Origin: Icerya purchasi
Taxonomy: Eukaryota > Arthropoda > Insecta > Hemiptera > Monophlebidae
Length of the DNA stretch: 64,000 bases
Assembly: GCA_039619475.1 (NCBI GenBank)
Contig: CM077115.1
Span: 43,224,685-43,288,684, forward strand
Direction of reading: 5' to 3'
Position 1 is the stretch's first letter; every line of letters begins with the position of its first letter. Positions 52,653 through 60,311 of this stretch are shown here, piece by piece. The notes beneath the pieces are model-generated. The model was not told the DNA's origin, did not search any database, and saw only the letters and a list, made by a program, of their open reading frames with translations. The translations under genes were made by a program, and so were the position numbers.

Positions 52653-53135
52653 CATTATCATTATCATTATCATTATCATTATCATTATCATTATCATTAT
52701 CATTATCATTATCATTATCATTATCATTATCATTATCATTATCATTATCATTATCATTATCATTATCATTATCATTATCATTATCATTATCATTATCATT
52801 ATCATTATCATTATCATTATCATTATCATTATCATTATCATTATCATTATCATTATCATTATCATTAATGGTAGTGGTATAAATAATTGTTACCATTATT
52901 TTATATTATTTTTTATATTATACACTTTTCTTTAATTCACTTTCACGTCTGCTTGTTTGTCTGGAATCAAATCTGAGAAGCTCTGTTTAAAACATTTTCC
53001 GTCGATGAAAAATTCTAAAATTTTATAGAGACCTTTGTTTTGGATTACAATACAATAATCTAAGATTATTTTCGACATATACGCAGCGTATGTAAGATCT
53101 CTGAGGAATCAGGCCAAATATCTTCTTGTATATGT

Positions 53136-53177
<42 letters not shown>

Positions 53178-56100
53178 CTGTTACTGGATGATAAAAATAA
53201 ACGAGAAAGAAAATGTTTCTAATCTTGCTTGCTTAGCATTATCACTTTTACGTTTATAGTCACGTTAGCTGCAATATGAAAAATTATCCACATTAATGAG
53301 GGAAACAACCATTCAACGTTAACGACGTTTGGAAAAAGTTCGTAAAAAACATTATGAGAAGAGGTATGGAGAAAATGATAATGCTAAGCGAGTAAAATTA
53401 GAGAAATATAATCAATATAGATCGAAATAGAGAAGTGCTGAAGCGAAAGATCATCGTGAATTCTGATTAGAACTTGGTCGTCAGAAACATTCACAGCTAC
53501 ATGCAAATGAAAGTTACGAAAAACGTGAGGCTCGTTTAGAGGATGTTCGCAATGCTGTCACACAACATCGTGCAACTGAGAATAACCGTTTTTAAATTGT
53601 TGAAAATTCATTTATAACTAAAAAGTATAAAATAAAAAAATATTAGAAAAAATTTTAAGTGTCGCTTGCGACCCTTGGAAAATGTAAAAACATACATATA
53701 AGCGCCTAGCAACATAGATTTATTATGCGGAATTTTTAACAAATATTTTTAATTTAAAATAACACATGCTTTCATACTATTTTTAGGATCGGCTTTTTCA
53801 AAATTTTTGAAAATTAAATTTAGTGCTGATACTTAATGTTCATTAAAATAAACATTGGAAAATGGGATCTCCTTAGAGATTACTTTATTTACTTACTACT
53901 AATTTTCATTAGAATATAAGAACAAAATATGAACACTCAAAATTTTAAAATGAAGGAGCGATAAACTCAAGCGACTTAATTAAATATTATTGTTAAATTT
54001 GAAATATTTCTGTTTTATAATAATATCTGTTACTTATGGCTTTACTCGTTTATTAATGCCCGTTTAAATCTGTTCTTGGAAATTAATAAAATTTTTGTTT
54101 TATCTAGAATTATATTTATGTAAAGATTCTTTCCCTCTTTGAGAAACATGTTTACCATCGCCCAAAAAAAAAAAAAAAAATGGTCTTCACGTTTCACGCA
54201 CAGCAAGCTACAGTAGTTGAATAAAGATTTCAAATTTGAGTATAAATAACATTCCCGGTAGCAAATATTAAAAATATGGTTTCTAGTATTGTCGATCGAA
54301 TGCCATTTCTGGAGGTCCTAAAGCTTTATCATTGTAATTGATTTGTTTCCTATCTCGTATTTACACCGCTTTTATTACATCATTCATTTATCCTATAAAT
54401 GGTTCATTTACCTATCTGTTAGCCTTGCTCGTGGCTTCACCCGTGTATTAATATCTGTTTAAATCTTCTATTTTTTCTCTTTTTTCATACAGGTGATTTC
54501 TGTATTTCCCCAAAAGATTTATTTCCTGTATTTTCGCCCCTTTTTAAGGGAATAGTACTAATATAATAATTAAAACAAACTTTAAATACCCTTTATAAAA
54601 GGTAACGACGACGCTCGAAAATATTCACTCCCCAAGCGAAAAATACCGTGTAAGTAAACGTTAAGACACGTACTATTTCCATCAGTGATGAGCCTATAAA
54701 TGGTACTATTGCGATTTCAAATTCGTTTTCTTTATTTGAATTTACATTTCCATGGTAATTAAAATTATTCGAAATTACATTTCCATGGAATTAAAATTGA
54801 TATTTTAATGTTTTATAAAAAATTAGTTTTTTTCACAATTATATTTCCCCATGGAGTAAATTATTAATATTTTGAGTTAATCACGTTTATTATGTTGCTA
54901 AACGCTCGAAAAAGGTAACAATAATGCTCGAATATTTTCACTTTCCAAGCAAAAAACGCCTTATAAGATGTTTCCACATTAAATTTTTTTTAAAAACGCA
55001 CTTTTCTAAAAAATAGGTCCAAAGAAATCACTAAAAAAAATAAAATAAATTCTTTAGCACATATAACTGAAAATCATTTTTTCAACGAGTTCTCATGGAA
55101 AATTAAAATGAAAAGTGTGGACGCTGACATGTCATTCATATTGATACTCTTCTTCTTGATAAACTCTTACAAAGTGTAGTCAAATGTTCACGTGTACTAA
55201 TTGTATTATGTGTAGGAAATTTTACTGTGTGTTGCTGTAAATTTAATATTTTTTCCTTGATTTGTAGTATATTTATCAGAAAGTTAGCATATGTACTATG
55301 TGATGTAAATATAAATATTGTGTGGTGTAGTATATTATATTTTCTACACACGATGAATTTGTTCGGTGTGTACTATGTAGTATTTGTTCAAAAATTTTAT
55401 CAGCGCTCACACTTTTCATTTCAGTTTTTCATGAGAAAATTTTTCACACAATTATTGTAATTTGGTTTTAAGTTATATGTGCTAAGGAATTTAGTTTATT
55501 TTTTTTAGTGAATTTTTTTGGGTACACTTTTTAGAAAAGTGTCTTTTTAAAAAAATTTTAAAATCTTTTTATTTATTATTGCTATTATGTGCATAGTCCA
55601 TCTGGTAAGTATATTACTGATATAGCTATTTTTAGAAATAAACTTAGAATTACATATAATGTCTTTAAGCATAATCGTACAATACTTTCTTCAGACTAAT
55701 TCTACGGCGGTGCTGAGCCTAATATTATCTCTTAAACTCTAATCTGTTAATAACAAAAACTAAACCAATGAACGTTTTAATAAAAAAAAAAACATTTTTC
55801 TTATTGCGTCATTTATGGTTGCAAAAAAGCGAGAGGAAAAGGTTTTTTCCCTTAGGCTCGCAGCAGGTCCTGCTAACAAATCAGTTTGCTCATTGCCTTC
55901 AATTTCTGCAAGATCGAGGACGCATAAAACTGTATCTACCAAGGGAGAAAGAAGAAGTGAAGTAATGGCTAGAAGCATACTTTGAGCATCAAAAGCAATA
56001 ACGAAATTATTTGAATAATTAGAAAAAGAGATATAAAGGATAGCGTGCAGAAAATCTGCAGAAGTAAAATTTAATGGATTCAGAATGAGCAAGAGGCAGG

Positions 56101-59100
56101 ATGGTAAAAGTGGTGCTTACACATTCCAGTCTCATTAAACTGCCAGTGATTTCTTATTGAAATTGCTACACCTTCGTAACCGTCTTCTCTGTTTGACCTG
56201 ATAATGTTAAAGCCTTCGATTTAGAGTTCTAACGAGGTTTTAAGCCAGTTTTCGGATAGTAATGCGACTCTGATATATGAAGGTTCAATAAGCCTTCCAG
56301 TGCATTTTTGTTGACCTTTATATTGCGGAAGTTTCACTATAGATTATTAAGTTTGGAAAGTATTGCGATTGAATTGAGAAAGAAACAGTAAGGATGTGAA
56401 CGTTTATGAATAGAGAAAGAAAGTGGATAAAGTCAAGAAAGAGTCCGCGAGAGACAGCTGTATTTACAACATTTTTTCTTTTTGTTTAAGCAATATACAA
56501 GTTTTTAGACATAGCTTTACACACGTAGTGACGGTAACTTTGCAGAAAGGAGAATGAAGCTGAAAGGAAGTAATAAAGCACGTACAGTTCGTGCTTCAGA
56601 CATTCGAGACAACTGCTACTTAAAATGAAACATAAGGTAATAAAACGTATACAAAACCTTTGAATATTGGTTTATACCCATGATGTTAATAACACTTTGT
56701 AACGTAGGGTGGAGAAGGAAAGGAAAGCAATCAAAAAATAAAGGTAAAAAAAAAAACAAAAATGTCAACAGGAAAAACAAAAAAACAATGTGGCAGTGCG
56801 AAAATATATACATTATTTAGACCATTGGAAACTGTTCCGCAAAAAGTGGAAAGGTAATTCTCAATGTTTGAGGAAGATGTTATATTATGCTAACAAAGTA
56901 GTTCCGTGACAAAAGAGGAGAGAACTTGAGAACTTTACATTCGGAGAAAAGACGTAGGCTGGAACAGTGAGAACATGAAGGAAAAGAACTGCGGCAAGGT
57001 TTAGTCGTAAGGCCAAATGGTTGGCATTTGGCGCACTGAAGGGGTGATGGGACGCTCGGAGACACTTTAAAAATGAGCTTAAAAGAGATACTTCAACGCA
57101 GAATGTGGAATTTCAAAGCAGATTTCTGTTGATTTTGTCGGTTTAAACTTTGACTTTATAAATTCTTCGAATCGACAATACAGGAACCGAATTTCTTCCA
57201 TAATATTGTTTTCAGAAAAGTTCACATATATGTCGCTAATAATACCACCACATTTAAGAAACACATAGTTTAGAATATATGCTTGGATATTACTATGCAA
57301 AAAATAATTTTTCAAAAAGACAATTGCTGGCAGAAAAGGCGGAAGGGTAGAAGTCCAATTTCCCTGCTGTTTTAAAATTGCTGATGTTGGCTCATAATGA
57401 CGAGAGGTACATATATACAAATTCGTCGCCTGGGTCCGTATACTTTAGTTGGCATAAATACCGTTGCCCGAAGTGCTTTAAAATACAGGTAATATTCGGA
57501 CTTTGATTGGAGTAATTTTGATATTGCTAGAGAAGGGGATTTTACCTACGTTTTTACTGGAATCATGTACATTCTCAAGACAGATCTTGTATGAACCAAA
57601 ATAAGATAAAAGGGAACCGGAAATTTTGTTCAGTGTCATTACTATTATTATTATTATTTTTTTTTTATTTTTATTTTTATTGTTACTATTATTATGATAA
57701 CGTATTAAAAATAAGAAAAAAGTGTGAAAAAAAGAGAAAAATAAAAATAAAACTCTCCATACTCTATTTTAGTTGCACGAATATACTCACCCTAGTTTAC
57801 CGAACTTTCTAGGTTAAGGGGAATTTCACTTAAGTTTTATTATAACGGAAACGCGCATTTAGTGGTGAAAAAATCGTCTGTGATTTCGATGTGATATTGA
57901 AATTGTCAGTATCTGATCTGCCTATGTGATCTGCTAATGTGCTTCTCCTTCTCATCCGCTGGCTTGTTAAGTTGTTCTATACTTTTTAATTTTTTTCACT
58001 GGTTCAAAATCGTTCCTTTTTATTAATATTTGTCTATTGTAATTCCAACCATATTTTATCTGATTTTTATATTTTTTTCAATTCGAGACGTTGGTCAACC
58101 ATATAAATTTCACGACTTTTTTTCTTCTTCCAAATATGGTATAGCGGAGAGTATAATATTTTTCTTCCTCCTATATTGCTTGATTGAATTAATATAACGT
58201 TTTAACTTATTGTTCTTTTGTCTGAATTTTGCTATCTCTTTCTTTTTTTTGGATTATTTTCTATTTTTTGTAATTTTTCTGCCTTTAAAGTGAAATTCGT
58301 TACTTTGTTATTAGTTTTCATTTTTCTTTTAGATTGATTTTATCAAGTAAGATCTTAATTTGTTTCTTAAGTTTATAGTTTAATGTAATAACGAAATAAT
58401 CACTAATAAAAGCGAATCTTGTTTTATATTACTTGTTACCACGATTAGAGAGATGTAACGATCCATTTGAACATAAACTCGACATGTCTTCAAACCAACT
58501 TTGCTCGATAGAGAATCGACTTTAATTTTACATCTAAGCAAGACTGTTGATTCTTTTCAAACTTGTAAACGATATATCGAATGAAATGAAGAAAAATTAA
58601 TTTGGAAGGTAATTATTAGTCGAATGGTGAAGTGAACACTGTAAAAACTATTCACCGAAATATTGCATTTTACATTTCCCTCCACCCATCAAAATGTTAG
58701 GTTATATGTTAGTAGTATAGTATAGAAGTACGTTAGCCTACTATAATTCGGCATATATATTGTTTTTTCTGTTTTCGAATTAATGTTAAATTTTAAATTT
58801 CAGACTGGTCCGGAATTTGGAAATGGCCTGTTTCACTTACACCTTGTTTGGGAAAAATTTCATTAAAGACAAAAAATTTAGTCCGGATAGTTTTATTCAA
58901 ATGGCTCTACAGCTTGCTTTTTATAGGTAATTCTCATCGTGTTAATTTTGAAACTGATTTTTTTCAGTTTTATAAAGCAAACGAGACTGTGACCTAATCA
59001 GTGTGTATTTGCGCGGTTAATGTAATAGTGGACAATTTCATTAGAAACGTGAACTACATCGAATGCTACGTGCTATTCGGAGCATCTTTTAATCATAAAA

Positions 59101-60268
59101 ATCGGCTAAATGCCGGATATAATCTTTAGCGTATTAATAAGAATCCTTTCTAAATCATTACGTGTATTTTCCGGTACAGGAATTTTGGAAGATCGTATTA
59201 ACGTTAGATTTTAAAGTAATATCTCTTATAATGTTTCAATTGGTCACTTTTTCGGAAATACGACTATTCTAAGATTAAAAGTAGAATAAAATATGGGAAA
59301 ATTCTTCAGTTATTCAGGTGAGTGCTGTGTAGCTAGTTACAAAAATATATTAAAGCTTCCAAAATTGTCAACGCATTCTTTCCTCTAGCGTATTGGCAGA
59401 AGCTCGTTGACCTGCGAATTGTAAACGTACTTTGTCCGTTTCCGCGACAAATTCATACACATTTTGTCCCGGAGAACTCTAGTTGCTTCCGTAATATAAA
59501 AAGCACACAGATATGTAACCTTCATTAAACGTACAGGTTGTGCAATATTTGCCGCTAATTCAACGGTTTTTGCACCATCCGGTAAGTGTTTCGCACTTAC
59601 TTTCCATATGAATTGATCAAAACTCTCATTATTGTTTTCGGTAAATCTACCGATGTACCTCGTCAGTAATTTTGCGTTCGATAGATCTTCGTATGCCGGT
59701 TTTATTGCTGTCAAAACGTAGTTAGGTAAGTCTTTTTATAGCCATGAATACAAGTATCAAGTTCTCTAAAGCTTTTGTTTTGCCAGGTATCGTGATTTTT
59801 CACTTTATGCGAAATATTCGTGTGAAGGTTTTTCGTTGGTAAAACGATATAATAACAAAAAGTATAGTCCATATCGCGTCCCTCATTTTTTTCAACTGCT
59901 TCGCAGTTACGATGTATACCGGCGATCTGTAATATGTAGATCGACAATTTATCAATCATTAGGCAGTTTTATTTTTTCTTCGATTCTGTTTTTTACTCGG
60001 TGTAATCGAGACGCGATCCCATTCGTTTTCGAATGTGTGTGGCTATTGCATTCTTAGGGTGACCATCCAACCGGGAATAAGCTGGGAATTTTGTTGTAAA
60101 ATCGGGGGAAAAAAAAATAAAAATAGCCAAATGATATTTTTAATAAGAAAAAATCATTTGAGGCGAATAATATGCATTTTTTGATGTTCTTCACACTCGA
60201 TAATAAATTACGAAGTTCTGTTTTATACATATAAAATATGCGGCGCCGGTCAAATATTATCACTAGTA

Positions 60269-60311
<43 letters not shown>

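Noticed and set aside
52510..52896. Asp-Asn, Leu-Ser and Ile-Met dipeptide ORFs
   Set aside because: Produced solely by the (ATTATC)n microsatellite.
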